A stretch of DNA of 64,000 bases from Bimastos eiseni. Taxonomy: Eukaryota > Annelida > Clitellata > Crassiclitellata > Lumbricidae. Of the stretch, positions 34,461 to 47,229 are shown one piece after another. The notes beneath the pieces are model-generated. The model was given only the letters and a program-made list of their open reading frames with translations, made no database searches and had not been told where the DNA came from. Location: contig OY365807.1 of assembly GCA_959347315.1 (NCBI GenBank), forward strand, positions 58,391,494 through 58,455,493. The letters run 5' to 3'. The translations under genes were made by a program, and so were the position numbers. Every line of letters starts with the position of its first letter. Within the stretch, counting starts at the first letter, position 1.

Positions 34461-36243
34461 CTACTTTGACGATTCGCCACATTGCCTTGAAGGTTTTGCA
34501 CTCTTGAAAGATTACACTTCTTTTTATGTAGCGCTAAGATTAAGCTATTCTCAATGAAGTTGGGCAGTGTCGGAAATTTTAACTCCCAATTGCTATTCCT
34601 CTATCACACGGTATTTTTATGCGCCTACAAACAATTTCTTGGAATATGAGTTGAATACTTTTTAGAACCCGCCTGTAATATGATCTCCCATCTTCCTCTC
34701 TGATTACAACTTACAAGATGGCGTCTGTTGTTAATCGGCTAAATGTTTGGGCAGAAAATTCTTCTGTTTTAGCGTTCTGATTTGATTTAATTTAAGCCAA
34801 TTTAGCAAGAGTTTGTCTCAGGTGACTGTGGCATTCATGGTGATGAATGCAAAGAAGTTTCAACGGCCTAGTGACGGGTAGATTATGCAATTGTTTTCAG
34901 TTTATGGACGTAGGGCTGGGTAAATGTTTACTTTTTTGCTTTCCGCATTCACTGTTGACTTCTCGAGTGGGAGAAGCGCGCATTTGAAAGAGCCTCGTAA
35001 TGAACAGGGATCGATAGGCGTAAAGATTATGATCTAGAGGATCGATGAAAACAGTGCTTCCTAGAACTCAAACTAGGAGTTGGATGATCGATGAAACAGT
35101 TCATGCTAAGACTCCAACTAGAAGTTGGATGATTTATGAAAATTGCTCCTACTGAAACTCAGTATATTGCGGTTATAATAAATGGCTCTAAAACGATTCG
35201 TCCATTGTAGCATAAGTAATGTTGGGTTTTACCGTCGGCAATTAAAACGCTGAACTGTCACCCAAAACAGCAGAACTCTTACATCAACCCAGCTTGTACA
35301 TAAGCATTATATCTTTTTCATCGATCCAGTTTCCATTTAGGTATATTTCTTTTCATCAGTCCGGTTTCTGCATAGCCTACATGGCCATCTTTTCATTGAT
35401 TCCACTTCCATCGTAACGACATTCTCTCATCAATCCAGCTTCTACTTAAGCATGATATTTTCATAAATCCAGCTTCCATTTAAGCATAATTCGTTTCATC
35501 AATCCAATTTCTAGTTACACAGTCTATTTTTCATCGATCTTGGCCCCTTTTAAGCTACAGTTGGACATATATTCACGTCAAAAAATAGAATACGGTAAAA
35601 TGACTAAGTGCCAACGCTATAGCCCAAAATTACCGTAGAATATTGATTGAGCATCAGTCCCAATTCTACAAACACTAATACATTTTTCATCCTTCCAATT
35701 TCCATTGATGCAATGATTTTCACCCACCGAGTTTCTGCTTGCCCTATGATGTGGTCCATTATCCAACTTCTGTATGCAGCAGTTGGAGCAAGGTCCATAG
35801 CTGTCTTCCACAGTCCTTGCGCCTGGAACTACTGACCCTCTCACTTTGCCAATTTCGGAGATGCCCTAAGACCTTCCTGTTCTCTTGCCTAAGCATAGAC
35901 GGTCATCGCTGATTCGGTGGCGCTATATAAATACTTGATTACATCACATTACATTTTTGCAGATGCGTATCTGGACCTTTTAAGTCCCTCGCAGGGTAGC
36001 TGCCTGGTCAAATCTACTTGATGTTAACTACCATTTTATATCTTTAAGGGTGCTATATAAATATTTCATTTCATTGAGCTAGAATAATATCGGTATCATG
36101 CAAAGCAATCGTGGAAAAGCCATAGACAACACACATATGGATCCCATCCATCTGATTGACATCTGTGATTGACAGATGGTTGCTATGGATGAACTGTTGC
36201 CATGGTGATTTTGATTCATTCTCTTTTTCTGTTTTTCTTTTAG
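34461..36243. other. Intergenic, with repeats
   Basis: AACTAGAAGTTGGATGAT-type units lie on one strand at 35020-35135. Their reverse complements (CATCAATCCAGTTTCTA, CTTCCATTTAAGCAT) lie at 35295-35550 and 35690-35770. At 35830-35960 a retroelement 3' tail ends GGTGGCGCTATATAAATACT, and another ends near 36055. The WAC promoter and first exons probably lie here or further left, but I did not find them. Confidence 0.45.
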
Positions 36244-39200
36244 ACATGCTGATCGAAATTCAACTGAGAAACCCTTTCGAGTGAGCGTCACTGATTAACT
36301 TTCATTTCTCTTCATTATATTAACCATGAGCAATGCTTGCTAAATGACTGTGCCAAGGCATGAGGCTGCCATATTGTTGGCTTAGAACTGGATAAAGGGA
36401 TGGATAGATGAATGGGTAGTTGGATAGATGGATGATTGATTGGTTGAGTGGATGGATGGATGGATGGATGATTGAGTGGCTGGATTGTAACTGAAAATTT
36501 TTAATTATTACTCAAATATTTTTAACACGTTGACCATTAGGACGTGTATATACGTCCCAATTTTGGTTTGCTGGGAGGTTAGGGACATGTATACACGTCC
36601 CATAAGTAACTGCGGCTCAGAGGTTATTCAGCGTGGCAGTAATATTTCCTACCGCATATAAACGATGGTGGACATGTGCTGCTACTGACTGAATGCATGT
36701 AAGATTATTTTTGGCACTGTCAGAGTGACTACAAACAGAATGAATGATGTGTCTTTGTTGACGTCAGCCATCTTAGTTTTTCGAATTGCGGCACAATGTA
36801 AGAATTATTTCTTACATCGTGTGTCGCAGTAAACGTAATAAATGAATTATATTAGCATTTGAAAGATAATTGGGTATTTGTCAGTATATTGTCAGGGTGG
36901 TTGGAAGGATCTGTGGAATTTATTTTGCCCTGTGCCTGTAGAAATGGTGGTTGCTAGATTGTGTGGAACGCTAACAAGAGTTTGCTTGGGCTGTGGCTTA
37001 GTCTTTCCTTCACACACTTTCTCACACAGCATCAATTATTCTAATCCCTCAAAAGTGTGGCAATCACGCAGATGCACAAAAGGAAGTTATTATTTTTAAT
37101 TCTTCAACCAAAAGAATGCAGAAAAACATGAAATTAAAAAATTTCAAAATTTTAGACTTGGGTGTATATTTGATACGCCTGTCTAATAAATGCGTCAGCG
37201 ATCAAGGTGTTAAAGAGCTGCTCAAAATCATCGGCACTTCCGACCCACGTTGGCGGCGAGGTGGTAAATAGGTAGGTCTTCAAACGCATCTGAAACTGAG
37301 CGGGGGAAATAACTAGGAGCATCACCCTAAGGGGGAAAGTGAGAGGTAGACTGCTCCAACTGGGGAGACCCACATATGCAAGGCTCATATTTTGGCCGTA
37401 GCAGCGCGCAGATGATTGGAGAAAAGCCCGATAGGTATGGAGGTATGCCAGGGCAGATCCAACAAGACAGTTTCACATCAACTTGAGAATTTTAAGTTGT
37501 ATCTGGTTGGACAGATACATAGATTGATAGATGAACGTTTGGATGGATGGATTGATAGATGAACGTTTGGATGGATGGATTGATAGATGAACGTTTGGAT
37601 GGATGGATTGATAGATAAACGTTTGGATGGATGGATTGATAGATGAACATTTGGATGGATGGATTGATAGATGAATAGATGAATGGGTGGTTAGATAGAT
37701 AGGTGAATGGGTGGATGAATGAATGGACAGATGAACTTATGTGAATGAATGAATTAACCAACTGAAGGAAAGACTGGTTCCATGCTTCTGTCTTTAGATG
37801 GGAATGACATCTGCAGGCGATGTCCACCACGCTTTGAACAAGAAGTTGAAACCGGGAAAGAAACCTCCAGGAGTCAACGGAAATGGTTGCAGGAGAGACG
37901 ACGTGGATGGCAGATTGTCCTCTCAAGGTCAGGGACTGGGAAGGACTAAGGGCAAGAGCTCATGCTCAAATGTTTATGAATTATGATAAAAAAACACTCT
38001 ACATAAGTTTTGTGTTGATGTATGGGGCGATATGACTCTGCCAGGGTGTCAATGTTGTATCCCAGACTAGACGATATTATTATTATCAATTATTACTATT
38101 GTTATTCTATTATTGTTGTATTTTGTTATCGTTATTATTTAATTGTATTTTGCATCTGAGGCACATGTGATCAATTAGGCATAAAAGATTTATGTGTTCA
38201 GAGAAGGGTAAGTTCCTTTAAACAACCCCAAGATTTGCCAACAGATGTTGAAGGAAGCCAGCAGATATGATTGCCTGAACATTTATTTTCGGCTGTTGCC
38301 CAGCCTTATACTTTAACTTAAATTATTTGTTGTCAAGCAACTTGTAAGCATAAACTGCGCTTAGGAAGCATTGAGGTGTATTGATAATTCGGTTGATATC
38401 TGCAGGTTCCTTATTTTTTTCTGTTTTCTGGTTTTGGTTGGGTGTCTAGGGTGGCAACAGGCTGACATGCCACCAACTGACAAGAAGAAAAAGGAAAATG
38501 ATGCCAGGTCTCAAAAGAAGAAAGCCGAGGTATGCAATACGATGTCGGCGGCTCTACATTTATAAATTTAGTTGAACAGAAATTACATCTTTTGGCCTGC
38601 TTACTTCCTATAGCAAGTCTGTGTCTAAGTGTCGGTACTTTGTCAAATCAAATTTTTGGAACTTCTATAAATCGCCAGGAACATAGCAAGTGACGAGTGA
38701 CAATAAATATTTGAAATCTAAATTTTTGCTCTGATGCTTCACCATAAACGCAATCTAAAACGCAATCAGGTTATTATTATTATTAGTCTTTTTATTCCAG
38801 GTAGTTCTTATCCTTCAAATTATACGAAAATTGTCCAGAGTCTGAATAATAGTAATATTATTATTATTATTATTATTACTATCATCATCATCATCATCAT
38901 CATTGTTGTCCATATCAATTTATTTAGTATTTTATTTTTTTGTCATTATTGAGCAATTGCAAGAAGTCAACTTTGTTTTCCTAGGTGCAGAGAACGGCGT
39001 TGCGAGTCTGTGGAGAGTGGTCGGAGCATTCCAGTTCATCCGGAAAGGTCTACTACTACAACTATCGGACGGAAGTCTCGCGATGGGAGAAGCCGGACGG
39101 ATGGACCGAGCTGTAAGGGACCTTGACTGGGACATTAAGACTTGCTTCTTGTTGCTTGCTGGCCAACTGCTGACTGACTGGTTGATTGATTGGCTTGCTT

Positions 39201-39686
39201 ATTGTCACTTGCCAAGTTGATTGATTGACTGGTTGATTGATTGATTGACTTGCCTTTTATCACTTGCCAACTTGATTGATAGCCTTGCTGGTTGATATCT
39301 AGAGTTACTTCTTGTCGCTTGCCAACTTGAATGATAGACTGGTTGGTTGATTGTTTGATTAATTGAATTGATTGACCCACTTCTTGTCGCTTGCCAAGTT
39401 GGTTGATTGATTGATATATTGATTGAGTGCGCTACCAAATGACCACTGCATTAGCAGTGCTATATAAATTGGTAAATGTAATACAAAGTGGCAGAAGAAG
39501 GTGAATTTTGAATTTATTTAGCACCATGTAAAGACTGCTTTTAATGGCCTTCCATTAGGTATACAGCTCTTGCATAGGAACTCTCTGTCTCTTTTCTATC
39601 TTACTCTCAAATCTGTCTTATTCGGCCAAGTTTGAACTGTTAGCAATTCGGAACAGATTTCTTGAAGAGGCGCTTTATCAGGTTTC

Positions 39687-39720
<34 letters not shown>

Positions 39721-42700
39721 AGAACTATCGTTTGAACGACCTTTCTGTTGTTTGCGAACGTTTCATGTCCAGGTCAGAAGATGACGTTGGTCGATCGAAA
39801 GAAACCAGAAAGAAGCAAAAGCCACAGCTAAGTAAGTCAAAGTCATCTTCACTAATTCTACTCAGTAGAGCATCGATTGGTTTGCAAGTTTGATGGAGTT
39901 TCCATTCTATGCAAATGAACAAATGCACATCGGCACAAGACCAAAACTCAAGACCAAGAGCGAGAGGTCCCAGACCAAGACTGAGTGGTCCGAGACCGTT
40001 GATCTGAGACCAAGACCAAGACTGCCGATTGTTGACTTTTATTCCCTCTGAACTTTCACACTGAGAGCACTTATAGAAATTTAAAAGTACATTACAAGGT
40101 CTTTGTAGAATTTTGAATTTAATTTCAACTGTCTATTGTTATGTTTGAATTTCCAATTTCAGTGACCAGGAAAGACAGCCTGCATTCCATGCACGGTCCA
40201 AACGACTTCCAGAACAATTCCTCAACTGAATTTCCATCGCCAATATTTTCATCGCCATCCTTTCCGTCGCCAACATCTCAGGGCTCCTTCCACCTCCGCT
40301 CTCCGCCTCAATTCTCGGCCTCGACGGCTCCGCACTCTGACGTCCTGCGTCGAACATTTTCGGGCGCGTTGCAGCATCCACTGTTGGGAAATCCCTTTTA
40401 TCATGGTGGGAATTTCCCACCCAACTCTGGGCAGATTCCTGTGCTCCCGTGGAGGAGTCCGACCGGGTACTGCGACTCATCCGGGGTGGATGGCGGAAAA
40501 CGCAGTCGGGGGTGGTCAATGGAGGAATCGATGGGGAAAAGGGCGGAGTCAAGCGGTGGGTTTATTTATTGATTACATGCATTGTACTCGCATACATAAA
40601 CACTTCAGTTCCATACGTACGTATGTTCATACATACACAATATGCATGTGTGTGTATGTATGTATGTATGTATGTAATTTATCGTTAAATTTATGAGTTG
40701 ATGTTACATTAAATTCAAATTACAGTTGGTTAGCTCAGTGATGAATAAGCGAATTTGTCAATAGACCTATTTTGTACACTATCCGTATTGATATTCGGCC
40801 AAATAGTTGGTCCAATCATTCGTATTCGGCCGAATGGTGAAAACCACCAATTCTGTACAGCCCTAATACATACACACTTCGATTTCATAGTTACTAACAT
40901 ACGTAACACGTTGCTTCATCAACAGATGGTGCATTGTATGAGGACATGGACATCTCTCCAGAAGGTTCGCCAATGATCGACAACACCCGGACTTCTACGA
41001 AAGCCGGGTGGACTGGTGACGAGTCCTCAGAAGGCCGTCCCTTGCGGCCTCGTTCATCCTCGCAGGCCGATCTGGCCTTCTCGGCCCCCGACGGTGCTTC
41101 TAATGCGGGCGTGCCAAACGCGCTGTCGGCGCTAAGAGACTTTGTGAGGTGGACTTCTGATGGGTTTATGGAGTTCGAGAACTGTTCTGGTTTGGTTCTG
41201 TCGAGTTTCAACCGGTCGTTGGTTGTGGTGCTTGATTCGCTCAGTCGATTGGATGAGGAGGAAGTGACAACCCTGGCCAACCAACCAATTGTTCGTCAAG
41301 GTAGATATACATGTTTGTTTGTATTGTATGTAGTTATGCATGTAAGTATGTATGTATGTATGTGACATACATACACAGTGTTGCATAATAAACATACGTA
41401 TTGCATACATTGTATGTATGTGTGTATGACTGTACATATGTAATTGTGAATGCCTGTAATTATGTTTTCATGTATTTTATTTTATTTAACTATGTATACA
41501 TTTACAATGTAAGCATTCTTGCATGTAGGCATTTATATATGTATCTAGTCTAATTACTTGCTCACCTGTCAATGCTCATGTGACTTGGTTGATGGTTTCA
41601 GCTGTAGAGATGCTGCAGAGGCTGGAGATGCGATTCGTCCATCCTCAGCATCATAGTCTGCTTCAGCAACTGAACACTCGACTTCTGTACATCCGAGGCT
41701 CCGGTCAGAATCACTCATCCGCGCTATCAACGTCGCCGAGATGCTCCGATCCTCGCCTGACTGCGACTTACACAGGTGGGTTTGTTGCCCTCGGCGACCA
41801 GGTGAGTTTGGCCTTTGTGTCAATGATAATATCTGTGTGTTTATCTGTCTGTGTGTCTGATGGGGTATCTTTCTTTAAGGGTGCTATATCAGGTTAATAT
41901 TAATTAATTGCTTTGATAGATACATACTACACAATTACATACATACATAATTACATACATACATAATTACACACATACATTATTACATAGTTACATAAAT
42001 GCATAATTACATAACTCTCCCACCGATCATGCTCTTATAACATTTTAAATATTGAGGATCCTTCAAATTTGTACTATCCAGATTGCACTATTCATGTTTC
42101 GCTTTAAATATGATCTGCTACCAGGAGCTAAAAAAATTACTTTAAAAAGGTTACATGCTGCATCCTTACGTTACCAGATCAATGATTAAATAACCGACCT
42201 AACATCCATAAACATGCTGTTAAATATGCAGAACCTAGGACATGGAATCAAATTCCTCCCAGTGTCCAAATACTGCCCTTGCTACACTACACTCTGAAAT
42301 AGAAAAAACAAGTCCTCTGACTCCTCTGTCTCACCAATTGTGGCAATCTTGGCTATGCAGCTCAATTAAGCTTAGTTAAGATTAGTTAAATTTTCTAACT
42401 ATGCAATTTAATATTTACTCATTTCATTATATAGATATCACTGTGCTCCATGAGGCCATACTATTGTATAGGATATTTATGGGTGGCGCTGTGAGTGGGA
42501 GGATGTCTTTATTTCTAGCCCTTGTAACTAGAGCTGTACCGATATTGCTGTTTGACGATTATGAATAAACCAATTATTGCCGATTATACGTTTGTCGATA
42601 CCCGATTATTTAGCCGCTTATTTTACCAATTATTTCATTGTGTTTCCCAAGAAGTCCGGCTCCAAAAGCTAGACCTACTGCTACTGCCTATTGTTGTGAT

Positions 42701-45700
42701 GCAAGTAAACACTTGCTCCGTAGGAGACGAATACATGTAGTTGTGGACTAATCCTGGGCAGGTAATACAGATTAGGCACATCGCCCGCCGTAGACCTTGA
42801 ATGATGAAGGAGAGAGAAGAGATATCTATGTAACTAGACGCCTTCTTCTAACAGACATGCCAATGATGCCATTCTGTTCCCAGACAAGCCACTTTTACGA
42901 CCTGCCAATTTAGCCTAAAATGACATGATTGTGCCAGGGTAATTAAGCAGGCACTATGACTCACTCTGCAAAACAGGCTACAGCTGTGGACACTTTCCCA
43001 CGGTACTAGCAGTCTAGCACAATGCTTACTGGGTGGTATGAAGTAGAAGCAAGAGTTCCCCACACAATGGGAAGGGAACGGAATGCTGTCCTTCACAGAC
43101 CCAATGATGTTGCTGTCGTCATTTTGCTCTTAAAGACTGAAAAAATTTTTATAAAATGAAAAAAAAGTGTTAATATCGGTGCCGATTATGTTTCCGATAT
43201 CGCTGATACCTCTATAACCGGCCTGATTAATCAGTACAGCTCTTCGTGTGACCCAACATTGTTCCATGATAATTCATTTCTGGCTTAACTTGTTTATTCT
43301 GTTATACCTTCATTGTTATTTGATATGATATGGTTTAGTTGCAATGTATAATGGTCGCTTTCATCATACATAAGAGGAAACATTAAATGTATTCTCATCA
43401 TTAAGGACTTGATGCAGGGTGATCCTTAGCCTCCGAATTTCATGTGATATTCAGGGACCACCGAGTCTTCCGAGTCTGCTTCGGATGCTGCCGAAACAGG
43501 TCGAAGGTCGTCCATGCCCGTTGAGATGACGCCACCAGCAGTCAACCATTCCTGTGATAACGATCTGCAGAGGCCGCCGCAAGAGTCGCTTTGGTACGTC
43601 CGCACTGATATTCCATGCTGAAATACTGCTTATGGTTCCATAGTCCCATGTGAAGACCATGTATTCGTAGCATAGAGTATAGATGACATAATGGGGCAGA
43701 GAGCTGAGGAACTGAGTTCGATGCCCTTATCCCTGTAAGGTTGGCTAGTCCTTCTTTCGCTATAGGCTTAGGCGTTGGTTGAATTAGATGTGTAACGTAA
43801 TGGGCGCCTTGAACGGCTGCCGACAGCTGAATTCGACTCCTGTAATAACTTTTTGTCATTTATTAATGTTGTACTTGTAATCATGCTTCAGTTTGTCAGT
43901 TTGAAATCAAATGGAAATTATTATTATTATGATCCCTTGGAATTCAAAAAATTAGGGGACATTTTTCGGGAATGGCTAGTCTTCGCAGATAGTTATAATG
44001 GAGAATCAGTTATTATTATTAATATTATTATTATTATTCTATAGCGGCACAAAAGAACCTCTGAAGGCAACTGCATTGAAGCGCTGGATGCAGACTGACA
44101 TTATTATTATTATTCTCTGTGGTAGGACATACAGTTTGGAACATTGGTTTTTCTCTACAGTTACGTCTTTTCCGTATATTGTGTAGTGTTGCATTTTATG
44201 ACCATTTATAAAAATAACCTTTTTGTCTTTTTTGGTGTGCTTTTGAGTAGTTACCTTGAAAGGGCGCTGTATAAATTTTTGTAATACTCGCGGGCATCTA
44301 CACATGCAAGCATAGAAGGATTTTATTTATTTATAGTGATTCAAATGCAGACCGAACTGTCCCTGCCAACATGCCATGTCCCAGTGGGGCAACTCTTACG
44401 GTCCCCTCACCAGTAGCAGTACTCACTCCATCACTAACCAACTATGTCAACAATCAGCTGATTCAACATGTGAAAGAGTGGCCAACAGAGATCATCGAGA
44501 GACAGGTCAACATGCTTTTCATAGGAGTAACAGTTGCCATTTGTTTAGAATTACTTTATTTTGAAGAATTACTCAAGTTTTAAGAATGGCTCGGTTTTAC
44601 GAATTTCTCGGTATTGGTCGATATTAAGATTTGCTGGATTTAAGACTTGCTAGATTTTGTAAGAATTGCTTGGTTTTAAGAATTACTCAATTTTAAGACT
44701 TGCTTGATATTTACAAAGTACTTGATTGTAAGAATTACTTGATTTTCAAGAATTACTCGACTATTTAAGAATTACTATTTTTTTAAATAATTAATTGCTC
44801 ACTTTTTAAAGAATTACTCAACTTTGTGAATTACTAGTTTTTTAGATTTGCTCGTTTTTAAGAATTACTCACGCATGTAGTCACAATGCGGAAGTACATA
44901 CTTCACACGCACAGAGACTTAGACAGACTTTTGGTTTGTGCAGGTGAAGAACGCAGCCGATGAGACCCACCTGATGTGTGATCTGCAATGGATGCGAGTC
45001 TCAGGAGAACTGAAGAACCTACGAAGTCTGATACGCACCAACGAAATACTCACAACTCTGGCTGAACAACGGTAACGACAAACAATGAAATTATTGTTAT
45101 TGTATTCAATGTATTGTCTTTATTGATTTATATCACTTACAGCTGTGGCAGAACAATGGTACCGAGAAACAATTGACCAATTAGATTTAGACGTATAACG
45201 CAGGGGCGTCCACATAGGGGGGTCCAGAGGTAAGTACCTCCAATTACTGGTAGGGGATTTTTTTAGTCTTACGGGGATATCTTGCCTTCCTAACACTACG
45301 GACCGGGGTTGCCTCCATCGCTCAGGGGTGATCGATGCCCCTGGTATAACGCAATGGGCGCCTTAGAGCTGCCTATACAATACACTCCACCGCCTGTGCC
45401 GCTTGCAGGCTCAGCTATATCTATATCAGTTGTAATTATATTAATATTATTATTAGTTGTTGATGGGAAGAGGAGACAGCTAGGGAGTGAAACAACCACC
45501 CGCCTTCGTATGCCGAGGCTAAGAAAATGAAGTCGCTAGGGCTGCTTCGGTTGTTGCCTTGTGTATCAGTCGCTAGCGTTATAAAAGTTACTAAGTACAT
45601 TAATAATTATTAATTCTGTGCTTCTGAGTTTGTGTGCAGATTTGTTGATAAATTGTCGTTAATCTTGAATGGTTTTGTTTCAGGGCTCTCTTTCTCGCTC

Positions 45701-45759
45701 AACAGGTCCAGGATCTGGAGAAAGGCTACACACAATTTATGACAAATTATGAGTTCTAA
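36244..45759 (+). CDS. WAC: WW domain-containing adaptor with coiled coil (WAC)
   Basis: WAC binds RNF20/40 through its coiled coil and RNA polymerase II through its WW domain. It promotes H2B monoubiquitination, checkpoint responses and autophagy. Twelve exons join in phase: 36244-36280 (probable), 37798-37927, 38450-38529, 38985-39112, 39773-39831, 40163-40555, 40926-41300, 41602-41775, 43455-43593, 44337-44505, 44944-45071 and 45684-45759, about 628 residues (human 647). The WW domain is [20 protein letters not shown] then [10 protein letters not shown]. The conserved end is [40 protein letters not shown] and [13 protein letters not shown]. Middle exons are Ser/Pro-rich and diverged from vertebrates. 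The start codon is not located. Confidence 0.92.
37495..37740 (+). repeat. 28-bp GATGGATGGATTGATAGATG minisatellite
   Basis: Tandem units TGGATGGATGGATTGATAGA plus TGAACGTT, directly upstream of a WAC exon. A related GATGGATG tract is at 36400-36480. The long minus-strand Ser/Ile/His-rich frame here is an artefact. Confidence 0.85.
38985..39112 (+). CDS. WAC: WAC WW-domain exon
   Basis: Reads [20 protein letters not shown] then [13 protein letters not shown]. Human WAC has [20 protein letters not shown] then VSQWEKPKEWLE. Both signature tryptophans and the YYY core are present. It enters in phase 0 after CCTAG and leaves in phase 2 at GTAAGG. Confidence 0.95.
39165..39435 (+). repeat. TTGATTGATTGACTTGCC minisatellite
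   Basis: Units combining TTGATTGATTGACT with CTTGTCGCTTGCCAACTTGA in a WAC intron. Gln/Ser-rich minus frames are repeat artefacts. Confidence 0.75.
40163..40555 (+). CDS. WAC: WAC Ser/Pro-rich exon
   Basis: Encodes [20 protein letters not shown], then repeated FPSP words ([20 protein letters not shown]) and a Gly/Ser-rich end. It is low-complexity, probably disordered. Placement in WAC rests on matching splice phases (1 in, 1 out) and order, not on sequence similarity. Confidence 0.75.
40926..41300 (+). CDS. WAC: WAC central exon (helical segment)
   Basis: Encodes [19 protein letters not shown], a Ser-rich stretch, then a hydrophobic helical segment [20 protein letters not shown] and [20 protein letters not shown]. 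It probably corresponds to the region around the LLRQLLPALQ helices of vertebrate WAC. The similarity is structural at best. Confidence 0.75.
41310..41440. repeat. TGTA/ATAC tetranucleotide tract
   Basis: GTATGTATGTATG and ACATACATAC runs. Similar tracts are at 40615-40680 and 41930-42000, all in WAC introns. Confidence 0.7.
41602..41775 (+). CDS. WAC: WAC central exon ([11 protein letters not shown])
   Basis: Encodes [20 protein letters not shown], then [20 protein letters not shown]. It is helical and Leu/Gln-rich, and both splice phases fit. Alternative readings of the junction were not needed. Confidence 0.75.
42529..43244 (-). mobile_element. hAT-like MITE, copy 3 (inverted relative to copies 1 and 2)
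   Basis: About 716 bp. The outer ends are TAGAGCTGTACCGATATTG and GTACAGCTCT, and the core matches copy 1 in reverse complement (for example GGGTAATTAAGCAGGCACTA and CAATGATGTTGCTGTCGTCA). The flanking octamers CTTGTAAC and CGTGTGAC match at 6 of 8 positions and may be a decayed target duplication. It lies in the WAC intron between 41775 and 43455. Confidence 0.85.
43655..43830. repeat. Dispersed repeat, related to 45290-45400
   Basis: GTAACGTAATGGGCGCCTTG here and ATAACGCAATGGGCGCCTTA at 45345-45365 sit in similar surroundings. I take these to be two diverged copies of one dispersed element. Confidence 0.4.
44337..44505 (+). CDS. WAC: WAC C-terminal exon (start of conserved coiled-coil module)
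   Basis: Encodes [20 protein letters not shown] then [11 protein letters not shown], against [29 protein letters not shown] in human. It closes in phase 0 at GTCAAC. Confidence 0.93.
44580..44880 (+). repeat. TTTTAAGAATTACTCGA minisatellite
   Basis: About 17-20 bp units (TTTTAAGAATTACTCGA, TTTTAAGACTTGCTTG) fill the short WAC intron between 44505 and 44944. Confidence 0.75.
44944..45071 (+). CDS. WAC: WAC C-terminal exon (ELKNLRSL block)
   Basis: Encodes [20 protein letters not shown] then [22 protein letters not shown]. Human has [24 protein letters not shown]. This is the strongest identifying block of the gene. Confidence 0.95.
45684..45759 (+). CDS. WAC: WAC last exon
   Basis: Encodes [25 protein letters not shown] and stop, against [20 protein letters not shown] FMV in human. 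The coiled coil continues to the terminus. Confidence 0.93.
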
Positions 45760-46165
45760 ACCGGGTCAAACTCTGGTCACGACTCCTAAACGAGGTCTGT
45801 CGTGGTCACGAACTTGTGTCCTATTTGGCGACCTTTTAAGCGCCAAAATTGGGTCATATAACCCAGTTTATGACCATTGAACTCGGATCTTCTTTGGTGT
45901 CGATTTAGGACTACAGCGTCTGTGTTTTCTTATTGAACTGTCGGTTAAACTGTCATGTCGTAGGCACATGGGAACCCCTTTACGTAGATGCCTTTGGAAG
46001 CCATATCGACAGCAATGTCATTAAGGTTGTATTCTATTCATGTGTTGGTGTTTGTGTATGTATTTATTCTTGCACAGTTTTTTAAAAGTACTTTTAAAGT
46101 ATTGTGAGCTATGGAATAATTATCTAGATGCTTCCTGTGTCATCTGTTATGTTCTGGTCTTAGGC

Positions 46166-46591
46166 CAGCGCTTCTCAACCTGTGGGTTGCAACCCCCACG
46201 GGGGTCGTCTTACCATTAGCCTGGGTCAACTGGAACCTTCAGGAATTTAAAAAAATTGTTGTCAGCATAATTTTTCTTATTCAATATTTACACTAACTAA
46301 TACAATATCGCAATTTAAATTAATCTTCACTTAGGCTTTTCCTTGTAGTATGATTCATTTTAATAAAATTAATACCAACAACAAATTATTAATTGTTAAT
46401 TAATTAAATTAATGATTGATTATACTGTTATGCATGAGCCATGATTACATTGATTATTAAATGGTAAAAAGTTAGATGTATGGTAGTACAAATGCGGTGA
46501 AGACAGTAACCGAACGATAGCTGGGGGTCATCAAAACTCTGGAATTTTATCATAGGGTCGCTGGACTAAAGGGGTTGAAAACCTCTCTCTG
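46166..46591. mobile_element. hAT-like MITE (CAGCGCTTCTCAACC ends)
   Basis: The left end is CAGCGCTTCTCAACCTGTGG. The right end, inverted, is CAGAGAGAGGTTTTCAACCCC. Flanking octamers TCTTAGGC and CCTTAGGC match at 7 of 8 positions. CAGnGnTTCTCAACC termini are a widespread hAT signature in animals. It is 426 bp, AT-rich inside, without a frame. Confidence 0.7.
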
Positions 46592-47229
46592 CCTTAGGCA
46601 GTCCTGTTATTAGGAGGACTGACTGTCCTCCTCTGTTACTTTACATCTTTGTTACATGACCCAATCCTCTTTATATTAGAGTTTGTGTTCGTAGGAGGTT
46701 TGAGTGAATTTGATAGAAACAATCAGAATTCGAACTATAGGAAACTGTTATCCGCATAAGCAGGGTATGATGTACTTGCATACAATCGAATTTGCTTAAT
46801 GTTTATCATTGTTGGCTGATGTCTTTGTAATTGTATGTGTGTGTGTTCATGATGGTATGTATGAATGTATCCATGTGTATTTGTATGTACATTAAGGTAC
46901 ATTATGTACATATTGTATTGTATTTTTAGATTTATATAGCACCGCTCACAGAATAATTATTCAGAGGCACTCGCTGCACTGGCCTATTATGGTGTTAAAT
47001 GTGCATTTATCAGTTTCTTTTAAGTACTTTAAAAGATTGGTATATGCTTTGTACTGTGTGTGAGTGTATGTACGTATATGTCTGTGCCTGTATGATAGTG
47101 CTTTGGGCATTTGTAACTGTGTCCTGTTACTGGACAAAATTCTCTCCATTTGTCTTGTTGCTAAAATGGGTTGCAAATAATTTTTTCCATCTCTCATTCC
47201 AGGGTTTGAGTGTCTATGTGGCAATTGTT

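Noticed and set aside
36520..36610. GGACGTGTATATACGTCC palindromic words as regulatory sites
   Set aside because: Probably part of a dispersed repeat; no promoter context and no second line of evidence.
37492..37926. 144-codon minus-strand frame rich in Ile, His and Ser
   Set aside because: Antisense of the GATGGATG minisatellite joined to the WAC exon.
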